Assembly: GCA_038207155.1 (NCBI GenBank)
Contig: JBBRAB010000015.1
Location: 1-64,000 of the forward strand
Direction of reading: 5' to 3'
DNA length: 64,000 nucleotides
Source: FEN-1139 sp038207155
GTDB taxonomy: Bacteria; Myxococcota_A; Polyangia; Polyangiales; Polyangiaceae
Shown here one piece after another: positions 43,667 to 51,294 of this stretch. The number at the start of each line of letters is the position of its first letter. Within the stretch, counting starts at the first letter, position 1. The notes under the pieces were generated by a model. That model did not search any database. It was given only the letters and a program-made list of their open reading frames with translations, and was not told the DNA's origin. A program made the translations under genes and the position numbers.

Positions 43667-44479
43667 GTGGTCAATGGCCCGAGCTCAAAACGGCGTGGCC
43701 CTGTGGTGCGCGACTCGTGGTTAGCGATTCGCACCCTGGTGGCACCGCAGGATCTCAAGGTTGTTTTTCAGCCGATCGTCGATCTGCTGACAGGCGAGCC
43801 CTTCGCGTTTGAGGCCCTCGTTCGCTGCAGTGTGCCCCAGTACAGCAGCCCACCGGTGCTCTTCGAGCGTGCCGCGGAAATGGGCTGCGCGGGACGCCTC
43901 GGACGGATGATCCGCGATCTCGCGATCCCGGCCGCCGCTGGAAAGCCCCTGTTCATCAATCTGCATCCACATGAGCTCAATGAGGGCTGGTTGGTGCGGC
44001 CCGATGATCCGATCTTCGAGCACGACGCGCCCATCTACCTCGAGATCACCGAGTCGGTACCCCTGACCCATTTCGAGCTCGTGATGAGCGTACTGAAAGA
44101 GGTCAAGGCGCGCGGGGATGTCATGCTGGTGGTCGACGATCTGGGCGCGGGCTACTCCAATCTCAAGAGCATCGCCGATCTGTCGCCCGACGTGGTCAAG
44201 CTCGATCGCGAGCTCATCTCGGGTGTCGAGCGCAATCCGCGTCAACGCCAGCTGGTCAAGAGCGTCATCCAACTTTGCCGTGAGCTGTCCGCGAAGGTCG
44301 TTGCCGAAGGGATCGAAACCGAAGCCGAGCTCACTGTGATGCAGGATGCGGGCGCAGACTTCGGTCAGGGATATCTCTTTGCTCGACCGAGCTATCCGAT
44401 CCCGGCGGTCTCATTTCCGCCGGGTTCCTTGCGGCCGCCGCCGCCCAACGCCAAGTCGGCGCGCGGTCCTAGGCGCTAG
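43667..44479 (+). CDS. Stand-alone EAL domain c-di-GMP phosphodiesterase
   Basis: About 270 residues with one complete EAL domain: EALVR (metal Glu), INLHPHEL (Asn), LEITES (Glu), VVDDLGAGYSN (paired Asp), VKLDREL (Lys/Asp) and FGQGYLFARP. All catalytic residues appear intact, so it should hydrolyse c-di-GMP to pGpG. There is no GGDEF or PAS domain. The start is uncertain: no ATG exists in frame; GTG 43667 (behind GAGGGC), GTG 43706 and a TTG at 43502 are possible. Its stop shares a CTAG with the convergent bcp stop. Confidence 0.85.
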   Translation: MVNGPSSKRRGPVVRDSWLAIRTLVAPQDLKVVFQPIVDLLTGEPFAFEALVRCSVPQYSSPPVLFERAAEMGCAGRLGRMIRDLAIPAAAGKPLFINLHPHELNEGWLVRPDDPIFEHDAPIYLEITESVPLTHFELVMSVLKEVKARGDVMLVVDDLGAGYSNLKSIADLSPDVVKLDRELISGVERNPRQRQLVKSVIQLCRELSAKVVAEGIETEAELTVMQDAGADFGQGYLFARPSYPIPAVSFPPGSLRPPPPNAKSARGPRR

Positions 44480-45102
44480 AGCTTGAGATCGGACAAGGCT
44501 TCGAGGATCGCGTCAACATGCCCGTCGACCTTCACCTTACGCCAAGCGCGCCGGAGCTTGCCCGACTTGTCGAACAGGAACGTCGAGCGCTCCACACCGA
44601 GACTCGTCTTGCCGTAGTTTGTCTTCTCGACCCAGACACCACAAGCCACCGCTAGTGAGCGCGTCTCGTCCGCCAACAGCGTGAACAGCAGCTCGTATTT
44701 TTCAGCGAACTTCTCGTGTCGGGCAGCTGAATCAGGACTCACACCGACCACGCGGATCCCGCTCTCGCCAAGCGTCCCAAGCGCGTCGCGAAATCCGCAG
44801 GCCTCACGAGTACACCCGGGAGTGTCGTCCTTCGGATAGAAATAGAGCAGCAGAGGCTTGCCGGAAAAGCTCTTGTGAGTTTGCTTGGCGCCCGTCTGAT
44901 CGGCGAGCTCAAACGCCGGAAGAGCCGCGCCGACTTCGAGTCGCTCCTTGGACGCTGGAGGAAGACGCTCGGCGCTGGCCGAACTCGTCGCGCGCTTGAC
45001 AACCGGTTGCGTGGCGGTCCCGAGTGTCTTTTTGCCCGCACGCGTCGACTTGGTCGCCTTGGGCTCGGCAGTCTTTGAACCCGGGGTCTTTTTGGTTGGC
45101 AT
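44476..45102 (-). CDS. bcp: Bcp-type thiol peroxidase with basic N-terminal extension
   Basis: Peroxiredoxin Q/BCP, 208 residues; normal members have about 155. The extra 50 residues are Lys/Thr/Ala-rich (MPTKKTPGSKTAEPKATKST), after which the fold begins near LEVGAALPAFELADQTG. The peroxidatic Cys lies in YPKDDTPGCTREAC, with the resolving Cys five residues later, as in E. coli Bcp. It reduces hydroperoxides with thioredoxin. The extension resembles histone-like or nucleic-acid-binding tails and is not a signal peptide. The SD GGAG is eight bases from the ATG. It is convergent with the EAL gene. Confidence 0.92.
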   Translation of the reverse strand: MPTKKTPGSKTAEPKATKSTRAGKKTLGTATQPVVKRATSSASAERLPPASKERLEVGAALPAFELADQTGAKQTHKSFSGKPLLLYFYPKDDTPGCTREACGFRDALGTLGESGIRVVGVSPDSAARHEKFAEKYELLFTLLADETRSLAVACGVWVEKTNYGKTSLGVERSTFLFDKSGKLRRAWRKVKVDGHVDAILEALSDLKL

Positions 45103-45120
45103 CGGGAGGGCTCCTGTTTC

Positions 45121-45139
45121 GCCCCGCAGCTCGCGGGGC
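45121..45139. other. Hairpin in the bcp leader
   Basis: A perfect 7-bp stem GCCCCGC / GCGGGGC with loop AGCTC lies 18 bp upstream of the bcp start codon and next to its SD. It may influence translation of bcp. Confidence 0.35.
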
Positions 45140-45240
45140 GCCGGCGAATGTACACTCCCTCGGCCCGGGGCGCCCGAGCCCAGACACGCGAGCTACCCGG
45201 TCCACCCCCGGCCCGCCAAATCCGCGCTACCTTGCCGCCC

Positions 45241-46047
45241 ATGTTTGGCAGCGAACAGTGGCTCACGCCCGACCGAGTCCCCTCAGAGTGGGATTTTTAC
45301 CCGCAAATCAACGCGCCAGACCGCACGTCCACCGTGCTGGTCAATCTCTGGTTCAACAGCCAATGCCCGCTTGATGGAGCGGGCGTCCACGCCTGCCTCG
45401 AGCTAGCCATTGTCCCCCCAGGCCCCCATGGCATCGGCACGCCGGAGGCCGCGGCACAGCTCGTCGCGGTAGAAGGCAAACTGCGCTCGGCCGCCGCCGA
45501 AGCGGGTGTTTTTTTCGTCGCGCGTCAGCGAGGTCGCGGACGCTGGAAGCTTCATTTCTACCTCGCCGCGGCGGCCGTCGCGGCCTTCGAACAGGCGGTT
45601 GGAGCCAGGGTCGCCGGACTAGCCGCGGCCGATCAACCGCTGCGCGTCTCCCCCGATCCGGACTGGAGCATCTACCGCGAACAGCTCTATCCTTCACCCG
45701 AGCGCTGGCAATGGATCGTGAACCGCCGCGCGATGGATTCGCTCAAAGGGACCGGGCACATCGGTCAACACGCCACCATCGTCCACGTGTTCGGCTTGAG
45801 CCGCCAGGAGGACGAGCTCGGACTCGCCAAGGTTGCACTGGCCGCCGATCTGACGCCCTGCGCCGTTCCGCCGCTCGCCGAGCCCGACCATCCTTTCGCC
45901 GCGGCCTACCAGGAAACCACGCTCCTTGAGCTCGAAACCGTGCATCGTGCGGTAACGCACTGCACCACTCTGGCGTCACTTGCGGGCGTTGTCTACGAAG
46001 GCTGGCGCCTGGCTGAAGGCGCCGCGCTCGCGCCGGCCCTGGCGTGA
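45241..46047 (+). CDS. DUF695-like protein, hypothetical
   Basis: 268 residues from ATG 45241 (MFGSEQWLTPDRVPSEWDFY). The N-terminal half (VLVNLWFNSQCPLDGAGV, ELAIVPPGPHGIGTPEAA, FVARQRGRGRWKLHFYLA) follows the DUF695 pattern of small cytoplasmic proteins of unknown role; the second half (WIVNRRAMDSLKGTGHIGQ) resembles the RNase E inhibitor RraB-type partner found with DUF695. The match is by eye and moderate. No signal peptide or membrane segment. It is divergent from bcp. Confidence 0.6.
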   Translation: MFGSEQWLTPDRVPSEWDFYPQINAPDRTSTVLVNLWFNSQCPLDGAGVHACLELAIVPPGPHGIGTPEAAAQLVAVEGKLRSAAAEAGVFFVARQRGRGRWKLHFYLAAAAVAAFEQAVGARVAGLAAADQPLRVSPDPDWSIYREQLYPSPERWQWIVNRRAMDSLKGTGHIGQHATIVHVFGLSRQEDELGLAKVALAADLTPCAVPPLAEPDHPFAAAYQETTLLELETVHRAVTHCTTLASLAGVVYEGWRLAEGAALAPALA

Positions 46048-46050
46048 ACG

Positions 46051-46075
46051 CGGCGCGCGCGAGTCGCGCGCGCCG
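46051..46075. terminator. Bidirectional hairpin
   Basis: A 12-bp GC-only inverted repeat (CGGCGCGCGCGA / TCGCGCGCGCCG) lies between the convergent DUF695-like and GH9 genes. Confidence 0.55.
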
Positions 46076-46099
46076 GGGCGTTCTCACACACGCGACTGC

Positions 46100-48472
46100 T
46101 TACTTGCCCTTTGACTTTTCGTCCGCGAAGCCCGCGAGCCAGACGAGCGGCGCGTTCCAGTTGATCGCGATCTCGTTGGTCGACCAGGACTCGATGTCAT
46201 CGATGTAGCACTTCTGCGCGGCGCATCCCCCGAGGCCCGCTGACTTGGCCTTCGGATCGTCGATGCCGGAGTTCGGACCGCCCGACAGAATGCCGGGTGG
46301 CGGAACCGGGAACTGGTCATTGGCCTGATGAGCCCAGAATCGGTGATGGGGATTTTGCAGCGGACGTTCGCCGTAGCCAGTCACGTAGCTCTTGGCCATC
46401 GGGTTACGTCCGAGCAAATAGTTCAGCGCGTCAAACGCCCCGTCACGGAACTGCTCCTTTTTCGTCAAGTCGTAGGCGAGTGACAGGATTACGCCATTGT
46501 TTGCCACGAACGAATTGGAACCCCAGGGATAGCGCCCTCCAGACGAGGCAAAGGGCACGCGATAACCGGTCTTGAGGCTCGCATCTTGGAAGCGCGTCGC
46601 GGCGGAAACCACTGCTGTGCGTGCCTTCTCAATGTCGGCCTTCGGCAAGCCGTTGGGCGCGAGCACGAGCGTCACGGTGCCGAGCCCAGCCACATTCTGC
46701 CAAGCCAACGACGACATCCCTCCGCCTGCCGAAACCGGCACCTTCAGGTAGTGTGGGGAAGCCGTCATCGCCTTTTGGTAGTCAGCCTTGCCAGTCGTCA
46801 CGTAGAGCTCGACGGCAGCCCAGTACTTCTCGTCGGTGACGTCGATATCACCGTAGGGCCCGCCGCCCTCCTTGTCGTCACCCGGCGCAAAGAGCTTCGG
46901 ATTCTTCTCGGCCGCCGCGTAGGCGCGCTCGGCGCTCGCGAGGCACTTGGCGGCAAACGCGTCGTCGACACCCTTGAAGAGGCGAGCGGCTTGAGCCGCC
47001 ACGGCCGCCAGATTCAGGGTCGCCGCCGTGCTCGGTGGCTTTAGATAACGAGGCTCGTTGTCCTTGTCCGGCGCGGTGGGGATGCCCGTCCACTTGAGCT
47101 GATGCAGCTTGTGATGCGCCATTCCAGCCAGCTTCTGACCCTCCGGCACCTGCATCTTCATCAAGAACTCAAGCTCGTAGCGGACCTCGTCGAGCAGATC
47201 GGGCTTCTGGTTCTTGCCCTCAGGAATGTTGAGCTTACCGTCACCGTAGTCGGCGATTGAGCTCCCAAGATGCTTAGTGCGCTCGTACCAGGCCAGCAGC
47301 GTCCAAACGCTGATGCCACCGTTGACGACGTACTTGCCGTGGTCACCAGCGTCGTACCAACCACCGCTGACATCGAGCGTGTAGGAACAGCCGCTGTTGG
47401 GCGCGCAGGCGATCTTTGTGTCGCCTGGATGGCCCGCACCGCGGACCCATTTGGGATCAGCGGCGTACGGCATCTCGATCGGCATGCCCGAGCGCTGCTG
47501 GTAGTAAAACGCCAGCGAATCGTACTTGAGGCGCTCGTAGAGGGTTGTGTCGATGTCGAACGGATCACTCTTGTCCGTGCCGACGACGAGTACGAGGCCC
47601 TTGGCGGGCGTGGTTGCCGCGGAAAAGTCGATCTGGTGGATCAGCTCGCCGGCTTCCTTGTCCTCGCCGAGCGGCTTGGTCTTGCCGGAGGTGACCGTCG
47701 CGCCCGCGGAGTCGACCAGCTTCCAATCAAGCGCCACCTTATCCTTGGACTTGTACACAGCCAGCTTCGGCAGCTTGGGTGCATAGCCCAGTTGATTGAC
47801 GCGCACCTTCGGCAGCGCAGCGCCAGCACCTTCAGTCGCCTTGAGTTCGGGATCATCAAATCCGAAGTCATCAAAGCAGACCTTGAGCGGCGTCGTCCCG
47901 GTCAGACCGCCACCCAGGTGCACCACGAACTCGGCGTCCGCCTCCATCGCGTCGTCCACCTTGAGGGTCGTAAAATAGGTCGATTTCTGGGTATCGACGT
48001 CGACCACTGCGGACCAAAGCTCGCGCGAGGGACTCGAGACCGTTGAGACGCGCGGACGCAACTTGGTCGGTGCGCTGGCGTGAGCCGTGAACCGCAACTG
48101 ATAAGAACGATGACGACGTAGCTCAAGCGGTCGCTGCCGCACGAGCACGTCGTAACCATTTTTCCCGCCGCTCGTGACGTCAAAGCAGAGCTCGCCATCG
48201 ACCACTGCCGCACTTCCCTTAGCGGGCGGATTGACCGCCGCAGTCCAGGGACTCACCACGCCGTCTTCGAAATCGGCGTTCTTGAGCAAGTTGCCGCCCT
48301 TCTGCGCGGCCGCACCCTTGGTCATCGTACCCGTGGCAGCCTCCACGACGCCAGGCGCGACCGCCCCGGGCGTTGCCACGCCGCCACCACCACCCCCACA
48401 ACCAGCGAGCAGCGCCAGGAACGGAGTGGACCAAGTCACTATGCGAACCAGAGAACGACGAGGGGGATTCAT
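46100..48472 (-). CDS. Glycoside hydrolase family 9 cellulase, lipoprotein-anchored
   Basis: 790 residues from ATG 48470-48472 with AAGGAG upstream. The signal MNPPRRSLVRIVTWSTPFLALLAGCGG ends in lipobox LAGC, so the enzyme is probably surface-anchored. Order: CBM4/9-like beta sandwich (about 50-215; NLLKNADFEDGVVSPW), an Ig-like CelD_N domain (about 220-320; RVNQLGYAPKLPKLAVYKSK), then the GH9 (alpha/alpha)6 barrel. Catalytic Asp residues are in GWYDAGDHGKY (near 374-377), the conserved NPHHRFWAH is near 706, and the acid Glu is in NEIAINWNAPLVWL (near 767). Complete active site, so probably active on beta-1,4-glucan. It is monocistronic. Confidence 0.93.
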   Translation of the reverse strand: MNPPRRSLVRIVTWSTPFLALLAGCGGGGGGVATPGAVAPGVVEAATGTMTKGAAAQKGGNLLKNADFEDGVVSPWTAAVNPPAKGSAAVVDGELCFDVTSGGKNGYDVLVRQRPLELRRHRSYQLRFTAHASAPTKLRPRVSTVSSPSRELWSAVVDVDTQKSTYFTTLKVDDAMEADAEFVVHLGGGLTGTTPLKVCFDDFGFDDPELKATEGAGAALPKVRVNQLGYAPKLPKLAVYKSKDKVALDWKLVDSAGATVTSGKTKPLGEDKEAGELIHQIDFSAATTPAKGLVLVVGTDKSDPFDIDTTLYERLKYDSLAFYYQQRSGMPIEMPYAADPKWVRGAGHPGDTKIACAPNSGCSYTLDVSGGWYDAGDHGKYVVNGGISVWTLLAWYERTKHLGSSIADYGDGKLNIPEGKNQKPDLLDEVRYELEFLMKMQVPEGQKLAGMAHHKLHQLKWTGIPTAPDKDNEPRYLKPPSTAATLNLAAVAAQAARLFKGVDDAFAAKCLASAERAYAAAEKNPKLFAPGDDKEGGGPYGDIDVTDEKYWAAVELYVTTGKADYQKAMTASPHYLKVPVSAGGGMSSLAWQNVAGLGTVTLVLAPNGLPKADIEKARTAVVSAATRFQDASLKTGYRVPFASSGGRYPWGSNSFVANNGVILSLAYDLTKKEQFRDGAFDALNYLLGRNPMAKSYVTGYGERPLQNPHHRFWAHQANDQFPVPPPGILSGGPNSGIDDPKAKSAGLGGCAAQKCYIDDIESWSTNEIAINWNAPLVWLAGFADEKSKGK

Positions 48473-48686
48473 GGGGTCTCCTTGAGGGTGCGGGAGGATA
48501 CCAAACGATTTGGGTGCGTTGGGCGGGATCGCGCAGGGGCCAAGCCGATCCCCGCGCGAGGCGCCCAGGGCGCAATCGTTGTATCTCGCCTGGCCAATTC
48601 GGCACCAGCCCGGCCCGTCGCCGAGCTCGCGCAAACTGACGGCCCCCCCCCTTCCGCCCGGACGCAGGCTGGTTACAGTGCCGGGC

Positions 48687-49073
48687 ATGCGACTCTTGCA
48701 CACGATGCTGCGCGTGATTGATCTTGAACGCAGCCTGGCGTTCTATACGGAGGTCCTCGGTCTCACGCTGTTGCGGCGCACGGACTATCCGGAGGGGCGC
48801 TTCACGCTGGCCTTCGTCGGTCCAACGCAGGAGAGCGAGGGCGCGGTGATTGAGCTCACGCACAACTGGGACACCAGTAGCTATGAGGTCGGCAATGCGT
48901 TCGGACACATTGCGTTCGAGGTCGACGACGCCTATGCCGCCTGCACGCAGATCAAAGCCAAGGGAGGACGCGTCGTGCTTGAACCCGGTCCGATGAAGCA
49001 CGGCACCACCGTGTTGGCGTTCGTCGAGGATCCGGACGGCTATCGGCTCGAGCTGATCCAGAAGAAGGCCTAG
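48687..49073 (+). CDS. gloA: Lactoylglutathione lyase (glyoxalase I)
   Basis: Converts the methylglyoxal-glutathione hemithioacetal to S-lactoylglutathione; 128 residues, standard bacterial length. The two betaalphabetabetabeta units are clear: MRLLHTMLRVIDLERSLAFY and NAFGHIAFEVDDAYAA. Metal ligands His5, the Glu of VIELTHNW, the His of FGHIAFEV and the Glu of YRLELIQ are all present. The ATG at 48687 is chosen over a longer frame that overlaps the GH9 leader. It is divergent from GH9. Confidence 0.93.
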   Translation: MRLLHTMLRVIDLERSLAFYTEVLGLTLLRRTDYPEGRFTLAFVGPTQESEGAVIELTHNWDTSSYEVGNAFGHIAFEVDDAYAACTQIKAKGGRVVLEPGPMKHGTTVLAFVEDPDGYRLELIQKKA

Positions 49074-49260
49074 CGTGACGTCGTGGGGGCGGTCCTCCCC
49101 GTAACCGGGGGACGCGGGGGCCACGCTGCTCGCCTCCCGGGAGCCCTCGCGCGCCCCGCTTCTGCCAAATACCGGCTTTTTTGCAGCGTCAGCCAGATTT
49201 TTTCCCTTCACCTATCGCCATCACACCCCCTTCCCGACTAGATTGCCCCCCGAGGAAACC

Positions 49261-49737
49261 ATGCTTGAAATGCCCGAACCTGGCCTGTACCGCACCACCC
49301 AAGCCTATCCCGGCAATGAGGACGCCTACCCTGTTGGGGTCCTCGTGTTCGTCGGACAGACGGCAAACAACGGAGGCACCTTCGTGGTCCGTCCAGGAGC
49401 CAACCGCCGCAATCGCTGGTTCTGGGGCGAGCCCACCACTCCGCTGCGTTCCCCGACGTGGGGCAAATCGCTCAAGAAGCTTCCCTCAGAGGGTTTCTAC
49501 ACGCTGCCCCGCAACATCGAGTTTGAGGGCGGTGGTCGCTGGCTGAAGGACGCAATCATTCAGCTCGGCTACAACGAAAAGGGTGAAGGCATCGTGTTTG
49601 TCGCCGAGTGGGGCGAGGACAGCGAAGAGAACGTGCTCCGTTTCAGCGAGCGCGGCGTCATCATCGCTGACGACCTGCTCTCTCAGCTGAAGTGGGCCCC
49701 GATCCTGCCCGTTCAGACTCAGGCCATCGCGCACTGA
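49261..49737 (+). CDS. Hypothetical protein, 158 aa
   Basis: ATG 49261 follows GAGGAAACC. The product is a soluble beta-rich protein without signal or membrane segment: TTQAYPGNEDAYPVGVLVF, GTFVVRPGANRRNRWFWG, FVAEWGEDSEENVLRFSERG. The C-terminus has a short helix (DDLLSQLKW). I recognise no family. The strand pattern with conserved Trp and Gly suggests a small beta barrel. It stands alone between gloA and the convergent miaE. Confidence 0.65.
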   Translation: MLEMPEPGLYRTTQAYPGNEDAYPVGVLVFVGQTANNGGTFVVRPGANRRNRWFWGEPTTPLRSPTWGKSLKKLPSEGFYTLPRNIEFEGGGRWLKDAIIQLGYNEKGEGIVFVAEWGEDSEENVLRFSERGVIIADDLLSQLKWAPILPVQTQAIAH

Positions 49738-49786
49738 GACGCGAGCTAACTGCCGGTCCCGCTGCAAAGTGGGACCGCGCATCGCG

Positions 49787-50368
49787 CTAGTGCACGAGCG
49801 GGAGCAGCGGTAACTGCGCGAGCCATTCGGCCTCGAATGCAAGGAGCTGGTCCGCCCGCTGCCGCGTGGCGACTTCGCCAAACAGCTCACGCGCGAAGCG
49901 GAAAAACAGCGCGTGGTGCCGCGCCTCGGCACGCGTCATCTCAAGGTACTCCCCGTGGAGTTCAGCGTGGCCGCGCGCCGGTAGCTCAGCCGTGACCATC
50001 GCCAAGCGCTCGCAGCTGCGGGCCTCGATGATGCCGGCCAAAAGCAAGCGGTCGAGTGTGCCTTTGGGCTCATGACGGCGTGCAAACTCCTGAAGCCCCT
50101 GGACGTAGCGATCAGGCTGGTCGGGTCCGAGCGTCAGTCCCCGCAGCGCCAGATGCCGACAGACGATCCGGAAATGGTCGAGCTCCTCGACGGCAAATTC
50201 GGTCAGCGCTTGGACGAAATCGGCGCGCTCACGTACGCGCCCCACGAGCGCCAGGCCCGTCTGAGCCGCTTTGCGCTCACAAGCCGCATGATCGACGAGG
50301 AAGGCGTCAAATTCGCCAAACACCAACTCCAGCCAGTCGGGCGAGGTCGCGGATCGGAGGTCGAGCAC
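49787..50368 (-). CDS. miaE: MiaE-like tRNA-(ms2io6A) hydroxylase
   Basis: A non-haem di-iron hydroxylase that converts ms2i6A37 of tRNA to ms2io6A37; 193 residues from GTG 50366-50368 (VLDLRSATSPDWLELVF). A GTG 75 bases upstream is an alternative. Di-iron ligands are in VDHAACERKAA, FAVEELDHFRIV (ExxH), IIEARSCERLA and AEARHHALFF (ExxH). These match the MiaE helices closely. The enzyme needs O2, consistent with an aerobe. Its upstream (5') neighbour is the sdh operon terminator. Confidence 0.85.
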   Translation of the reverse strand: MLDLRSATSPDWLELVFGEFDAFLVDHAACERKAAQTGLALVGRVRERADFVQALTEFAVEELDHFRIVCRHLALRGLTLGPDQPDRYVQGLQEFARRHEPKGTLDRLLLAGIIEARSCERLAMVTAELPARGHAELHGEYLEMTRAEARHHALFFRFARELFGEVATRQRADQLLAFEAEWLAQLPLLPLVH

Positions 50369-50443
50369 AGAGGCAAGCCTAGCGCCCCCATCATCCGAAC
50401 GGAAGGGGTCGGACCGGCTACGGCGACACGTCGCTCGAGGCAC

Positions 50444-50483
50444 AAAAAAGCCACGAGACGACGCTTTTGGCGTCGTCCCGTGG
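50444..50483 (-). terminator. Intrinsic terminator of the sdhCAB operon
   Basis: On the minus strand a 14-bp stem with one mismatch (CCACGGGACGACGC / GCGTCGTCTCGTGG) and a 5-base loop ends in CTTTTTTG. It lies 22 bp past the sdhB stop. Confidence 0.9.
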
Positions 50484-50505
50484 TCGCGTCAGTCGGTGAC
50501 CCGAC

Positions 50506-51294
50506 TCAGCGCGGTCCGCCGCGGCGCGCCGCGACGTTCTTGCGAGCCGTCAGCATCGCTCCAACGAACTCGCGATTGGCGCGAGCGATGAAGTCAGCGC
50601 TGATCTCCTTCGGACAGGTGGCTTCGCACTCGAGGTGGTTCGTGCAATGCCCGAAACCCTCGGCGTCCATCTGGCCGATCATCTTGCGCACGCGATCGGT
50701 CGCCTCGGGGCGGCCCTGCGGGAGCAGATTCAGGTGACCGATCTTAGCCGTGGTGAACAGGCTCGCCGAGGCGTTCGGGCAGGATGCCACACAGGCACCA
50801 CAACCGATGCAGGCGGCCGCATCCATAGCCAGATCCGCGTTCTCCTTGGGCACCGGCACTGAGTTCGCCTCAGGGGCGGCACCTGCACGCACGGAGATGA
50901 AGCCGCCGGCCTGCACGATGCGGTCGAACGCAGAGCGGTCGACCACGAGATCGCGCAGGACCGGGAAGGCCTTGGCACGAAAGGGCTCGAGGGTGATTTC
51001 GTCACCGTTCGAGAAGTGACGCATGTGCAGCTGGCAGGTCGTGGTCGCCTTCTGGGGACCATGAGGACGGCCATTGATGACGAAACCGCAGGTGCCACAG
51101 ATGCCTTCACGACAGTCGCTGTCGAAAGCTACCGGGTCCTTGCCCTCGCCAATCAGCTGCTCATTGAGCACATCGAGCATCTCGAGGAAGGAGGAATGCT
51201 CACTGACGCCCTTGAGCTCATAGCGCTCGAAGCGTCCTTCCTTGGTCGCCGCGGCCTGACGCCAGACCTGGAGCACGAGATTCAGGTTCGACAT
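50506..51294 (-). CDS. sdhB: Succinate dehydrogenase iron-sulfur subunit
   Basis: 262 residues carrying the three Fe-S centres. The [2Fe-2S] site is in CREGICGTCGFVING ... TTTCQLHM; the C-terminal ferredoxin part has CIGCGACVASCPNAS and NHLECEATCPKEIS. It passes electrons from SdhA to the quinone site. The ATG overlaps the sdhA stop by one base (TAATG). The sequence belongs to the class-B (Bacteroides/Wolinella/Bacillus-like) branch. Operon order is sdhC-sdhA-sdhB, ended by the terminator at 50444-50483. Confidence 0.95.
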   Translation of the reverse strand: MSNLNLVLQVWRQAAATKEGRFERYELKGVSEHSSFLEMLDVLNEQLIGEGKDPVAFDSDCREGICGTCGFVINGRPHGPQKATTTCQLHMRHFSNGDEITLEPFRAKAFPVLRDLVVDRSAFDRIVQAGGFISVRAGAAPEANSVPVPKENADLAMDAAACIGCGACVASCPNASASLFTTAKIGHLNLLPQGRPEATDRVRKMIGQMDAEGFGHCTNHLECEATCPKEISADFIARANREFVGAMLTARKNVAARRGGPR

